IMG/VR virus record: IMGVR_UViG_3300025120_000060
Span: 1-57,269 of that record
DNA: 57,269 bases
Source: a virus
Reading direction: 5' to 3' (one strand)
Part shown: positions 49,969 through 56,998 of the stretch, one piece after another
Numbering within the stretch: the first letter of the stretch is position 1
Layout of the letters: each line of letters begins with the position of its first letter
Notes under the pieces: model-generated
The model's input: the letters and a program-made list of their open reading frames with translations, nothing else
What the model was told of the DNA's origin: nothing
The model's database searches: none
Program-made: the position numbers and the translations under genes

Positions 49969-50267
49969 TGGCCACCCAAAAACTAACAAGATCACAAATT
50001 CAACAGCTACAGCAGCTTGTTAAGAAACAAAGTAGGAATAAAAGGCTTAATCCTACTAATTACATGGCTTCTTTAATGAAAAATGTTGTTCAAACTAGAG
50101 CTAGTGGCGGAAAAATGTCTGTTGATGAGGCTTTTAAGGAAGTAAAAAAGAATCCACCTAAGATTCTAAAGAAAACAGCGAAAAAACATGGCAAAAAAAG
50201 AGCAGAAAAACAAAAAGTTGCAATCGCCCTCTCAAAAGCAGGAAAGTCTCGTCCCAAAAGGGCTTAG
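49968..50267 (+). CDS. Small basic virion-cluster protein, 99 residues
   Basis: MATQKLTRSQIQQLQQLVKKQSRNKRLNPTNYMASLMKNVV... ends in KKHGKKRAEKQKVAIALSKAGKSRPKRA. The end 'H-GKxRxxxQxxAIALSxAGKS' is a frequent motif of short basic phage proteins. The start overlaps the portal stop. It overlaps the next gene by 80 bases, an unusually long overlap. Possibly binds packaged DNA. Confidence 0.7.
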   Translation: MATQKLTRSQIQQLQQLVKKQSRNKRLNPTNYMASLMKNVVQTRASGGKMSVDEAFKEVKKNPPKILKKTAKKHGKKRAEKQKVAIALSKAGKSRPKRA

Positions 50268-50511
50268 AGGCACCCTAGCAACAATAACTCCGGAACAATT
50301 AGAGGATTTGCAGACTGTCATTAGAGAACAGACCGCATCTAGCTTAGAATATATCACAAGTGAGTTTGAACCTTTGATTGTTGCAAGTGCTTACCTATCC
50401 ATAGTAAGACAACTTTACATGCTGTACCTAAATAAAGAAGAAGCAGAGGCTTTGTTCGAGTGGGCAAGGTTAAATATGGAGCCTGGCTTTAAATCGGGAC
50501 ACTTGCATTAG
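50188..50511 (+). CDS. Structural-cluster protein, 107 residues
   Basis: MAKKEQKNKKLQSPSQKQESLVPKGLRGTLATITPEQLEDLQTVIREQTASSLEYITSEFEPLIVASAYLSIVRQLYMLYLNKEEAEALFEWARLNMEPG. The N-terminal 25 residues are encoded in the region shared with the previous gene. The helical remainder has no recognised family. A start at an internal codon would shorten the overlap, but no ATG or GTG with a good ribosome site is obvious. Confidence 0.65.
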   Translation: MAKKEQKNKKLQSPSQKQESLVPKGLRGTLATITPEQLEDLQTVIREQTASSLEYITSEFEPLIVASAYLSIVRQLYMLYLNKEEAEALFEWARLNMEPGFKSGHLH

Positions 50512-50536
50512 AAACAAAATAGTATAATTTTTTATT

Positions 50537-50860
50537 ATGGCTGAACCAACAAAACTATCTTCTTCAATAAGACCACTTATTGAATCTATTTTAAAAAAGT
50601 CATTAGATAACAAAAGTCTTTCACAAAAAGGTTACGACGAAGCTATTCGTAAACTAGATTTGACCGATGCCGGTAAAATCGATAATAAGAAAAAAGGTGG
50701 TCAAATGAAAAAGAAGAAGAAAAAGAAAAGTTTTCCAGATATGGATGGTGACGGCAAAGTTACCAAAAAAGATATTCTCATTGGTCGTGGTGTCATTAAA
50801 AAAGCTAAAGTTGGCATGCAAATGAAGGGCACAAGCCCGTTATTAAAAGGAAGAAGATAA
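50537..50860 (+). CDS. Small basic protein with EF-hand-like loop and MKGTSPL tail
   Basis: 107 residues. A helical N-terminal part is followed by KKGGQMKKKKKKKSFPDMDGDGKVTKKDILIGRGVI. DMDGDGKVTKKD fits a calcium-binding EF-hand/dockerin loop. The C-terminus VGMQMKGTSPLLKGRR is nearly the same as that of the next gene's product. The stop overlaps the next ATG (TAATG). Function unknown. Confidence 0.65.
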   Translation: MAEPTKLSSSIRPLIESILKKSLDNKSLSQKGYDEAIRKLDLTDAGKIDNKKKGGQMKKKKKKKSFPDMDGDGKVTKKDILIGRGVIKKAKVGMQMKGTSPLLKGRR

Positions 50861-51159
50861 TGTCACAAACCCTAGCAAAAACACAAGCTGCAAGAGAAAC
50901 TGAAAAAGTTAAAGAAAAGATTAGACTTAAAAAAATAAAAGAAGATAAAGAAAAATCTGATCCTGGCGAAGTAATTCAACCCTTTGGAGAGAACATGGAT
51001 AAGATTAAAGAAAGTCGAAGCAAAGGAACTAACATGAAAAATTTAAAAAAATCTATTGAATTTTTAGAAACTATAGATTTAAAAAGTGGTGGACAGATTA
51101 AATGTGGCGTGCAGATGAAAGGCACGAGCCCACTAATCAAAAAAAGAAAGGGGAAATAG
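50860..51159 (+). CDS. Small charged protein with MKGTSPL tail
   Basis: 99 residues. A long charged helix (KTQAARETEKVKEKIRLKKIKEDKEKSDPG) and a second helix precede the end SGGQIKCGVQMKGTSPLIKKRKGK. The tail motif G(M/V)QMKGTSPL(L/I)K is shared with the upstream gene although the rest is different. It may be a common targeting or packaging tag. Confidence 0.65.
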   Translation: MSQTLAKTQAARETEKVKEKIRLKKIKEDKEKSDPGEVIQPFGENMDKIKESRSKGTNMKNLKKSIEFLETIDLKSGGQIKCGVQMKGTSPLIKKRKGK

Positions 51160-51161
51160 TT

Positions 51162-51305
51162 ATGGATAAAGCTACAGAAAATTTTACAATCATTGATGGT
51201 AAAAAAGTGCCTTACAAAGAGCCAGTTATGGATCCGAAGAAATCAAGCACTGCGGGTCAAAAACCAGTTCAAGTAAAAAAGGTACCGTTTAAAGGAGTAT
51301 TCTAA
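51162..51305 (+). CDS. 47-residue small protein
   Basis: MDKATENFTIIDGKKVPYKEPVMDPKKSSTAGQKPVQVKKVPFKGVF. ATG 51162 has AAAGGGG 8-9 bases upstream; a longer frame from 51102 only shadows the previous gene. Two KVPxK motifs (KKVPYKEP, KKVPFKG) form a small internal repeat. The stop overlaps the next ATG. Unknown function. Confidence 0.55.
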   Translation: MDKATENFTIIDGKKVPYKEPVMDPKKSSTAGQKPVQVKKVPFKGVF

Positions 51306-51415
51306 TGGATATGATTAAATCCCTAAAAACTAAATGGGACAACCTAAATAAGAAGGGCAAGATGTTGATTGGCGTTGCAGTTGTTGTAGTCGTCGTTTTA
51401 ATTATCAATGTTTAA
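51305..51415 (+). CDS. 36-residue single-span membrane peptide
   Basis: MDMIKSLKTKWDNLNKKGKM, then a 16-residue hydrophobic span (LIGVAVVVVVVLIINV). It is a basic amphipathic helix plus one membrane segment, overlapping the holin gene by 8 bases. The layout suggests a lysis accessory or small pore peptide acting with the 3-TM holin, by position only. Confidence 0.6.
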   Translation: MDMIKSLKTKWDNLNKKGKMLIGVAVVVVVVLIINV

Positions 51416-51806
51416 CTTACTTATAGGTCCCCTATCCAACTTGGTTGGCAACGCGGTCAAAGGCTTCGTTGAAACAAAGAAAGCTAAAGCAGAATTAGCT
51501 CTAACAGAAATTAAAGCACAGAAGTCGCTCAAAGAACAGCAGATTGCCGGGACAATTGGGTGGGAGGCCTCGGCGATCGATCAGATGAAGGGCTCCTGGA
51601 AAGACGAACTAATTTTAATATGCCTGTTGGTTCCGGCGGTAGCAGTATTTATTCCCGGATGGACTCCACATATTAAAGCAGGGTTTGAGGCACTTCACTC
51701 ATTACCTGATTACTACAAACATCTTTTATACATAGCTTGTTCTGCAAGCTTTGGAATTAAGGGTGCCAAAGGGGCCATGGGCCTAATTACTAAGAAAGGT
51801 AAATAA
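51408..51806 (+). CDS. Holin, GTA/3-TM type
   Basis: 132 residues. The segment AIDQMKGSWKDELILICLLVPAVAVFIPGWTPHIKAGFEALHSLPDYYKHLLYIACSASFGIK matches the 3-TM holin family seen in gene transfer agents and marine phages (DQMxxSWKDE, FIPG, P.WY..L...). Earlier residues form a charged coiled coil (ETKKAKAELALTEIKAQKSLKEQQ). It would permeabilise the inner membrane for the lysozyme at 25690. It is placed in the head gene block rather than beside the lysozyme. Confidence 0.8.
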   Translation: MFNLLIGPLSNLVGNAVKGFVETKKAKAELALTEIKAQKSLKEQQIAGTIGWEASAIDQMKGSWKDELILICLLVPAVAVFIPGWTPHIKAGFEALHSLPDYYKHLLYIACSASFGIKGAKGAMGLITKKGK

Positions 51807-52153
51807 TGACAATATTAGAAAACGAACTACCTGATAATTTATTAGGCAGCACATCAACTATAAAATTCACTTTAGATGATAGTGGATATGTTAAAATTGA
51901 AAAAGATTTTACTACAGGTGGATGGGATGTAGATGTTACAGGAACGATTACTGATCCAGACGGAACAACCTGGCAAATGGAAGTTAAAACTTCTGCAGGT
52001 TCTGATCACAATAAATCAGGAGTTGCAACAGGACAATCAGAAGAATTTACACTCAAAACTAACTTTGATAAAACAACTGTAACGCTAAAACTTTGGGCTG
52101 AAAATGGCACTGCTTCTGCAGGGGCTGTTGGACATATAAGTCTAAAATATTAG
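51806..52153 (+). CDS. Small beta-rich structural protein
   Basis: 115 residues: MTILENELPDNLLGSTSTIKFTLDDSGYVKIEKDFTTGGWDVDVTGTITDPDGTTWQMEVKTSAGSDHNKSG.... It is dominated by beta strands with DxDG turns, like Ig-like or decoration domains. It is coupled to the neighbours by overlapping start/stop codons. Likely a minor virion protein. No specific family. Confidence 0.6.
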   Translation: MTILENELPDNLLGSTSTIKFTLDDSGYVKIEKDFTTGGWDVDVTGTITDPDGTTWQMEVKTSAGSDHNKSGVATGQSEEFTLKTNFDKTTVTLKLWAENGTASAGAVGHISLKY

Positions 52154-52344
52154 TGGACATATTTCAGTTATTCACGATCTTTAAAAAACGAATTGAAGAA
52201 AGAGAAGAAGACCTTTTAGACTTATTGAGTTCTGGTGTTAAAGACTGGAATGAATATAAGTATTTGACAGGTAAGCTAGAAGCATTAAGATCAACTAAAT
52301 TAGAAATGCAAGAAACAATGAAGAGGTTTGAAGAAAATGAGTAA
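52153..52344 (+). CDS. 63-residue coiled-coil protein
   Basis: GTG start overlapping the previous stop. MDIFQLFTIFKKRIEEREEDLLDLLSSGVKDWNEYKYLTGKLEALRSTKLEMQETMKRFEENE: helical, with the KDWxEYKYLTGKLEAL pattern common in short phage proteins near head genes. Probably an assembly factor or minor head protein. Confidence 0.65.
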   Translation: MDIFQLFTIFKKRIEEREEDLLDLLSSGVKDWNEYKYLTGKLEALRSTKLEMQETMKRFEENE

Positions 52345-52744
52345 ACTAATATTACCTGATTATTTGGGTAAAAAAGAAGAGAAAGCCAAAGAGCTTTCAG
52401 ATATGGAAAAGCTTCCAAAGCCAACTGGTTGGCGAATGTTGATCATGCCACACACAGGCATACGAAAAACAAAGGGAGGCGTGCATCTCACAGACAAGGC
52501 TCAAGAGGAAATTCAACTTACAACTAATGTAGGATTAGTCTTGAAAATTGGTCCAGATGCGTATAAAGATAAAGCAAGGTTTCCTGAAGGCCCTTGGTGC
52601 AAGGAAAGAGATTGGGTTCTTTTTGCTAAGTACGCGGGTTCAAGGATTAAGATAGACGGGGGTGAACTAAGACTTCTGAACGATGATGAAGTTTTAGCAG
52701 TGGTTGAAGATCCGGAAGACATATTGCATGCAACATATAAATAG
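52337..52744 (+). CDS. GroES-like co-chaperonin
   Basis: 135 residues. PTGWRMLIMPHTGIRKTKGGVHLTDKAQEEIQLTTNVGLVLKIGPDAYKD, then KERDWVLFAKYAGSRIKIDGGELRLLNDDEVLAVVE: this is the order of the GroES fold (first strand with P, mobile loop GGVHLTDKAQE at 47-57, GxVxxxGP, VLFxKYAGxxI, LLxxDDxLAVVE). A 25-residue N-terminal extension is present. Phage co-chaperonins such as T4 gp31 redirect host GroEL to fold the capsid protein; the gene sits just before scaffold and capsid genes. ATG 52337 is preferred to TTG 52328. Confidence 0.85.
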   Translation: MSKLILPDYLGKKEEKAKELSDMEKLPKPTGWRMLIMPHTGIRKTKGGVHLTDKAQEEIQLTTNVGLVLKIGPDAYKDKARFPEGPWCKERDWVLFAKYAGSRIKIDGGELRLLNDDEVLAVVEDPEDILHATYK

Positions 52745-52764
52745 ACACATGGAGGTCATGTCCC

Positions 52765-53715
52765 ATGCCGGAAAAAATGGTAGATATAGATACATCAGGC
52801 AATCCTGTTGATGTAGATATAAAAGAAGAACAGAAACAAGACGAAGTCGAAGTTCAAGAACAACAAGAACAGGATTCTTCAGTTCGTGAAGTAAAAACAC
52901 AACAAGACGAACAATCAAACGAAGAAGAACTTAATGAGTATTCTGACGGCGTAAAGAAACGTATTGATAAGTTAACCGCAAAAATGCGGGAGGCTGAGAG
53001 ACGCGAAAAAGCTGCTATTGAATATGCTGATGGTATTAAAAGACAATACACAGATTTAGATAAAAAATATCAAGATCTAGATACTGGTTACTTAAGTGAA
53101 TTCAAAAGCAGAATTGAAATATCAAAAGCAGCCCTTCAAGACAGATACCAAAAAGCTGTTTCAGATAATGATGTCAAAGCTCAGGTTGAAGCACAAGAAG
53201 AACTTACTAAACTAACTATAGACTCAGAGCGTCTAAGAGCTAGTGAAGCAAGAAACAGTGCGAAAGTAGATGAGGCTAAAGACGGCAAACAAGTTGCAAC
53301 ACCTGCAGCTCCTGCTCCGCCACCATCTCCACCTGATCCACGTGCAGAAAGATGGGCATCAGATAATTCATGGTTTGGTAGTGACGAAGCCATGACATAC
53401 ACAGCAATATCAATTCACAAAAAACTTGTGGGACAAGAAGGATTTGACCCGAAGACTGAAGAGTACTATAGTGAGATTGATAAACGCATGAAAAACGAAT
53501 TTCCTCATAAACTCAGTCAAAATGAGGCTGAAGTGAACGATACATCTGCTGATGACAGGCCCGTGCAGGCTGTAGCAAGCGCAAATCGTTCATCTTCTAA
53601 AAATGCACGCAGCAAGACTGTGAGACTCACATCCTCTCAAGTCGCTATTGCCAAGAAACTAGGTGTGCCACTAACAGAGTACGCAAAGTACGTTAAACAA
53701 GGAGGTCAAGCATGA
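52765..53715 (+). CDS. Scaffolding protein
   Basis: 316 residues, acidic and helical. N-terminal acidic region (DIKEEQKQDEVEVQEQQEQDSS), a coiled coil (about residues 60-170), a Pro-rich hinge (ATPAAPAPPPSPPDPRAERW) and a basic C-terminal helix-turn (SKTVRLTSSQVAIAKKLGVPLTEYAKYVKQGG), as in scaffold proteins that bind capsid through the C-terminus. The Val-Pro-Leu-Thr-Glu-Tyr-Ala-Lys end is typical of this marine family. Overlaps the next gene by 4 bases. Confidence 0.75.
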   Translation: MPEKMVDIDTSGNPVDVDIKEEQKQDEVEVQEQQEQDSSVREVKTQQDEQSNEEELNEYSDGVKKRIDKLTAKMREAERREKAAIEYADGIKRQYTDLDKKYQDLDTGYLSEFKSRIEISKAALQDRYQKAVSDNDVKAQVEAQEELTKLTIDSERLRASEARNSAKVDEAKDGKQVATPAAPAPPPSPPDPRAERWASDNSWFGSDEAMTYTAISIHKKLVGQEGFDPKTEEYYSEIDKRMKNEFPHKLSQNEAEVNDTSADDRPVQAVASANRSSSKNARSKTVRLTSSQVAIAKKLGVPLTEYAKYVKQGGQA

Positions 53716-54170
53716 CAACTAAAACTCCAAGAACTGCTGACACGCGAGACAAGTCTCAGCGTAAACGTGTCTGGCAGCGCCCGTCATCACTTGATGCACC
53801 CACTGCGCCCGATGGTTATATCCATCGTTGGATAAGAGCTGAAGTCCAAGGATTTCAAGACACTAAGAACGTTATTAGCCGTCTTCGTGAAGGCTACGAA
53901 CTAGTAAGAGCGGATGAATACCCGGACTGGCAATTACCAACAGTAGACGATGGTAAACACGCAGGGGTCATAGGAGTAGGTGGCTTATTACTGGCTCGCA
54001 TTCCAGAGGAACTTATTGAGCAACGTAATTCTTATTATGATGGTCTCACAAGAGATCAGATAGAAGCAGTTGACAATGATTTACTCAAGGATGCTCACCC
54101 CAGTATGCCAATCAGTAAACCTGATAGGCAAAGTAGGGTAACATTCGGTGGCTCACAAAAGACTGAATAA
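53712..54170 (+). CDS. Conserved head-cluster protein, 152 residues
   Basis: RKRVWQRPSSLDAPTAPDGYIHRWIRAEVQGFQDTKNVISRLREGYELVRADEYPDW, then GVIGVGGLLLARIPEELIEQRNSYYDGLTRDQIEAVDNDLLKD. This RWxRAExxGxxDxxNVxxRxREG pattern lies next to capsid genes in many marine phages. Probably an assembly or minor head protein; no enzyme motif. Confidence 0.75.
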   Translation: MTTKTPRTADTRDKSQRKRVWQRPSSLDAPTAPDGYIHRWIRAEVQGFQDTKNVISRLREGYELVRADEYPDWQLPTVDDGKHAGVIGVGGLLLARIPEELIEQRNSYYDGLTRDQIEAVDNDLLKDAHPSMPISKPDRQSRVTFGGSQKTE

Positions 54171-54228
54171 GTTTTTTACAGGCCATTGTTAGTTACATAA
54201 ATAAACTTTACTTTTAAGGAGTAAAACA

Positions 54229-54807
54229 ATGGCAAATCAACAAGGCAACTTTGGACTTCGTCCGGTGCTTATGCTAGGTTCCGCTTATCAGGGACAAGGT
54301 CAACAGGAAATGAAGATCAATAGCAATGAGACGAACTCCATTTTCATGGGAGATCCCGTTGTGCTAAACGCAAACGGTGCTATCTCTCGTGGATCAAGTA
54401 AGGGTGCTGAGCTAGTTGGTGTTTTCAATGGTTGTTTCTACACAGATCCAACTACATCAAAACCAACTTTCTCAAACCATTACCCTGGTGGCATTGTAGC
54501 GAGTGATATCGTTGCAAACGTCATTAGTGACCCGGATGTAATATTCGCTATCAAAGTGGATGATACAAACGGTGGACGAGCACAAGTGGGTTCAACTGCT
54601 AACATCGCAACATATGCTGCAGGATCTACCAAATCAGGTATTTCAGGCGTATCATTAGATGGTGGTAGCTTCGCAACCAGTAACGGCTCTAACCTCGCTG
54701 TTTATGATCTTTCAACAGATCCTGATAACAGTGACTATACTGCAGCTAACGCTAACATTCTTGTTAGAATTAACTTACACCAGTATAGAGATAGCACAGG
54801 AGTATAG
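54229..54807 (+). CDS. Head decoration/structural protein
   Basis: 192 residues. MANQQGNFGLRPVLMLGSAYQGQGQQEMKINSNETNSIFMGDPVVLNANGAISRG... and ILVRINLHQYRDSTGV. The pattern FGLRPV...G..Y..Q......GDPV is typical of a protein encoded just before the major capsid gene in marine podoviruses. A strong AAGGAG is present upstream. Likely a capsid decoration protein. It is 3 bases from the MCP gene. Confidence 0.75.
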   Translation: MANQQGNFGLRPVLMLGSAYQGQGQQEMKINSNETNSIFMGDPVVLNANGAISRGSSKGAELVGVFNGCFYTDPTTSKPTFSNHYPGGIVASDIVANVISDPDVIFAIKVDDTNGGRAQVGSTANIATYAAGSTKSGISGVSLDGGSFATSNGSNLAVYDLSTDPDNSDYTAANANILVRINLHQYRDSTGV

Positions 54808-54810
54808 ACT

Positions 54811-55734
54811 ATGGCTATATCAAGAAGTCAACTCGTTAAAGAGTTGGAGCCAGGTCTAAACGCACTGTTTGGCTTGGAGTACGGAAGGTACGAGAATGAA
54901 CACGCTCAAGTTTTCGACGAGGAAACATCAGATCGTGCATTCGAAGAAGAAGTAATGTTAGCCGGTTTCGGTTCAGCACCAACTAAAGCAGAAGGTGCCG
55001 GAGTATCTTTTGATACAGCAACCGAAGCGTTCACAGCTCGTTACACACATGAAACAGTTGCATTAGCTTTCGCAATCACAGAAGAAGCTATCGAAGATAA
55101 CCTCTACGATAGACTTGCTGCTAGATACACAAGAGCTCTTGCAAGATCAATGGCAAACACAAAACAAGTTAAAGCCATGGATGTTTTAAACTCAGCTTTC
55201 GCAGGTGCAGGTGCCGCGGGAACTAACCCAGGTGGTGATGGTGTGTCACTTATTAATACACAACATCCATTAGCCCAAGGCGGTGTGTTCTCAAACAGAC
55301 TTGCAACAGACGCTGATCTTAATGAAACTTCATTAGAGCAATCCTTAATTGACATCGCTGCATTCGTAGACGAGCGTGGATTAAAGATAGCCGCTCAAGG
55401 TAGAAAACTTATAATTCCAAAAGAATTACAGTTTACTGCTGACAGACTAATGGCTTCTGCATTAAGAACAAGCACAGCTGATAATGACATTAATGCTATA
55501 AGAAATATGGGTATGATCCCAGAAGGTTATGTAGTTAACCATTTCTTAAATGACATCAATGCATTCTATATCAAAACTGATGTACCGAACGGTTTCAAAA
55601 TGTTTAATCGTTCACCAATCAGAACTTCTATGGAAGGTGATTTTGATACAGGTAACGTAAGATACAAAGCTAGAGAGAGATACTCATTTGGTTTCTCAGA
55701 TCCTAGATGTGTTTTCGGTACTTCTGGTGCATAG
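54811..55734 (+). CDS. Major capsid protein (HK97-type fold)
   Basis: 307 residues. MAISRSQLVKELEPGLNALFGLEYGRYENEHAQVFDEETSDRAFEEEVMLAGFG resembles the N-arm, ETVALAFAITEEAIEDNLYDRLAARYTRALARSMANTKQVKAMDVLN the spine helix. LKIAAQGRKLIIPKELQFTADRLM...NDINAIRNMGMIPEGYVVNHFL and the end RYKARERYSFGFSDPRCVFGTSGA complete the axial domain. The position after scaffold and decoration genes supports the call. A terminator follows immediately. Confidence 0.9.
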   Translation: MAISRSQLVKELEPGLNALFGLEYGRYENEHAQVFDEETSDRAFEEEVMLAGFGSAPTKAEGAGVSFDTATEAFTARYTHETVALAFAITEEAIEDNLYDRLAARYTRALARSMANTKQVKAMDVLNSAFAGAGAAGTNPGGDGVSLINTQHPLAQGGVFSNRLATDADLNETSLEQSLIDIAAFVDERGLKIAAQGRKLIIPKELQFTADRLMASALRTSTADNDINAIRNMGMIPEGYVVNHFLNDINAFYIKTDVPNGFKMFNRSPIRTSMEGDFDTGNVRYKARERYSFGFSDPRCVFGTSGA

Positions 55735-55758
55735 AACTTAACCGTTATAATTAATATT

Positions 55759-55793
55759 AAAGGGGCGTATGTCTTTGACTGCGCCCTTTTTTT
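55759..55793 (+). terminator. Rho-independent terminator after the major capsid gene
   Basis: AAAGGGGCG (55759-55767) pairs with CGCCCTTTT (55782 onward, one G-T pair) and a run of seven T follows. It limits read-through from the capsid gene into the following structural genes. Confidence 0.9.
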
Positions 55794-55820
55794 ATGCCAT
55801 ATTTAAACTCTAGCAAAATA

Positions 55821-55867
55821 GATTACACAAACTGAGCTAGACAGACTTATATAGAGATTGTGTAATC
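55821..55867. repeat. 10-bp inverted repeat between capsid and next structural gene
   Basis: GATTACACAA (55821-55830) and TTGTGTAATC (55858-55867) are perfect complements, separated by 27 bases that contain TTATATAGAGA; TCTATATAACC follows the right arm. It may be a transcript hairpin in the leader of the 55894 gene or a dyad operator with a promoter inside. No gene lies in 55735-55893. Confidence 0.5.
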
Positions 55868-55893
55868 GGTCTATATAACCAAGGAGGTTTAAT

Positions 55894-56439
55894 ATGGCAA
55901 ACACTACATTTGATGGTCCAGTCAGATCCAGAAATGGCTTTCAGGCAATTGGTCCAGGAGCAGTACCTGCTTTAACTTTAGCGACAGATTTAACTGTAAA
56001 AGATCATGCGGGTAGACTATTAACATTTGATCCTGCAGGAACACCAACAGCGATCACAATACCTGCAATCGTAACAGGAGCAGATGCATCAACAGCAGGC
56101 CCTGGTAGCGATCCAAACAATCCAAGCACAATCGGAACCACTTTTGAAATTCTTTTCATAGATGATTTCACAGGTACAATTCAAACAAAAAACACAGCCG
56201 ATAAGTTTGTTGGAATGGTAACACTTGGAATTGATGCTTCCGTATCAGGTAAACAATTTGTACCCGCTACAGCAAACAATGAGATGAATCTCAATGGTGA
56301 AGCAGGTGCATCAGTTGCAACTACAGGTGGATTAAAAGGCACATATGTTAAGTTCACAGCAGTAGCAGCTAATCTTTACTACGTTGAAGGATTGCTTAAC
56401 GCAACAGGATCTATCGCTACACCTTTTGATAGCCAGTAA
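55894..56439 (+). CDS. Structural/decoration protein, 181 residues
   Basis: MANTTFDGPVRSRNGFQAIGPGAVPALTLATDLTVKDHAGRLLTFDPAGTPTAITIPAIVTG...: low charge, beta-rich, and the opening FDGPVRSxNGF resembles marine phage decoration proteins next to capsid genes. AAGGAGG is upstream. It follows the terminator and inverted repeat, so it may have its own promoter. No enzyme motif. Confidence 0.7.
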   Translation: MANTTFDGPVRSRNGFQAIGPGAVPALTLATDLTVKDHAGRLLTFDPAGTPTAITIPAIVTGADASTAGPGSDPNNPSTIGTTFEILFIDDFTGTIQTKNTADKFVGMVTLGIDASVSGKQFVPATANNEMNLNGEAGASVATTGGLKGTYVKFTAVAANLYYVEGLLNATGSIATPFDSQ

Positions 56440-56450
56440 GGAGTTAATAA

Positions 56451-56723
56451 ATGATTAACTATAGATCGGCTAAAGTAACGGCTACAGGAAACGTAGGGTC
56501 AGGCCCTGCAAGACTGATTGCTATTCATGCTGTCTGTGGTGGAACTGCAGGAAGCATCGTTTTAAAAGATAGTAGCACTGGAGCAACTTTGTTAGACATT
56601 GATACTCCTGCTTCTGCTACAGCGGTGATTGAAACTTACATAGGTGATACAGGTATGAGATTTCAAAATGTGATTCATGCTACATTAACTAATGTAACTT
56701 CATTGACTTGCATCTTTGGATAA
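56451..56723 (+). CDS. Small beta-rich structural protein, 90 residues
   Basis: MINYRSAKVTATGNVGSGPARLIAIHAVCGGTAGSIVLKDSSTGATLLDIDTPASATAVIETYIGDTGMRFQNVIHATLTNVTSLTCIFG. A compact beta sandwich is likely (alternating V/I/T, G turns). The stop overlaps the next ATG. I recognise its type from phage structural clusters but not its exact place. Confidence 0.65.
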   Translation: MINYRSAKVTATGNVGSGPARLIAIHAVCGGTAGSIVLKDSSTGATLLDIDTPASATAVIETYIGDTGMRFQNVIHATLTNVTSLTCIFG

Positions 56724-56998
56724 TGGCAGACAAACAGCCGCCAAAAACTAAAAAATATTTCCGCTCCACCAAAAGTGGGGCGGGGATGACTAAAGCGGGC
56801 GTTAAGAAATATAGAGCTGATAACCCAGGTTCCAAATTAAAAACAGCAGTCACAGGTAAAGTCAAACCCGGTAGTAAAGCTGCTAAAAGAAGAAAATCTT
56901 TCTGTGCTAGAAGTGCAGGACAAATGAAAAAATTTCCCAAAGCTGCTAAAGATCCTAACTCAAGGTTAAGGCAAGCTAGAAAAAGATGGAGATGTTAG
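56723..56998 (+). CDS. DUF6321-like basic protein
   Basis: 91 residues: KSGAGMTKAGVKKYRADNPGSKLKTAVTGKVKPGSKAAKRRKSFCARSAGQMKKFPKAAKDPNSRLRQARKRWRC. The core 'GAGMTxxGVxxYRxxNPGSKLxTAVTGKVKxGSKAAxRRKSFCARM' is, as I remember, DUF6321, shared by phages and large algal viruses. The high Lys/Arg content suggests contact with packaged DNA. ATG overlaps the previous stop. Confidence 0.8.
   Translation: MADKQPPKTKKYFRSTKSGAGMTKAGVKKYRADNPGSKLKTAVTGKVKPGSKAAKRRKSFCARSAGQMKKFPKAAKDPNSRLRQARKRWRC

Noticed and set aside
50521-50536. TATAAT before the 50537 gene
   Set aside because: TTGCAT is only about 15 bases upstream and the gap is 25 bases inside an operon. Too weak to call.
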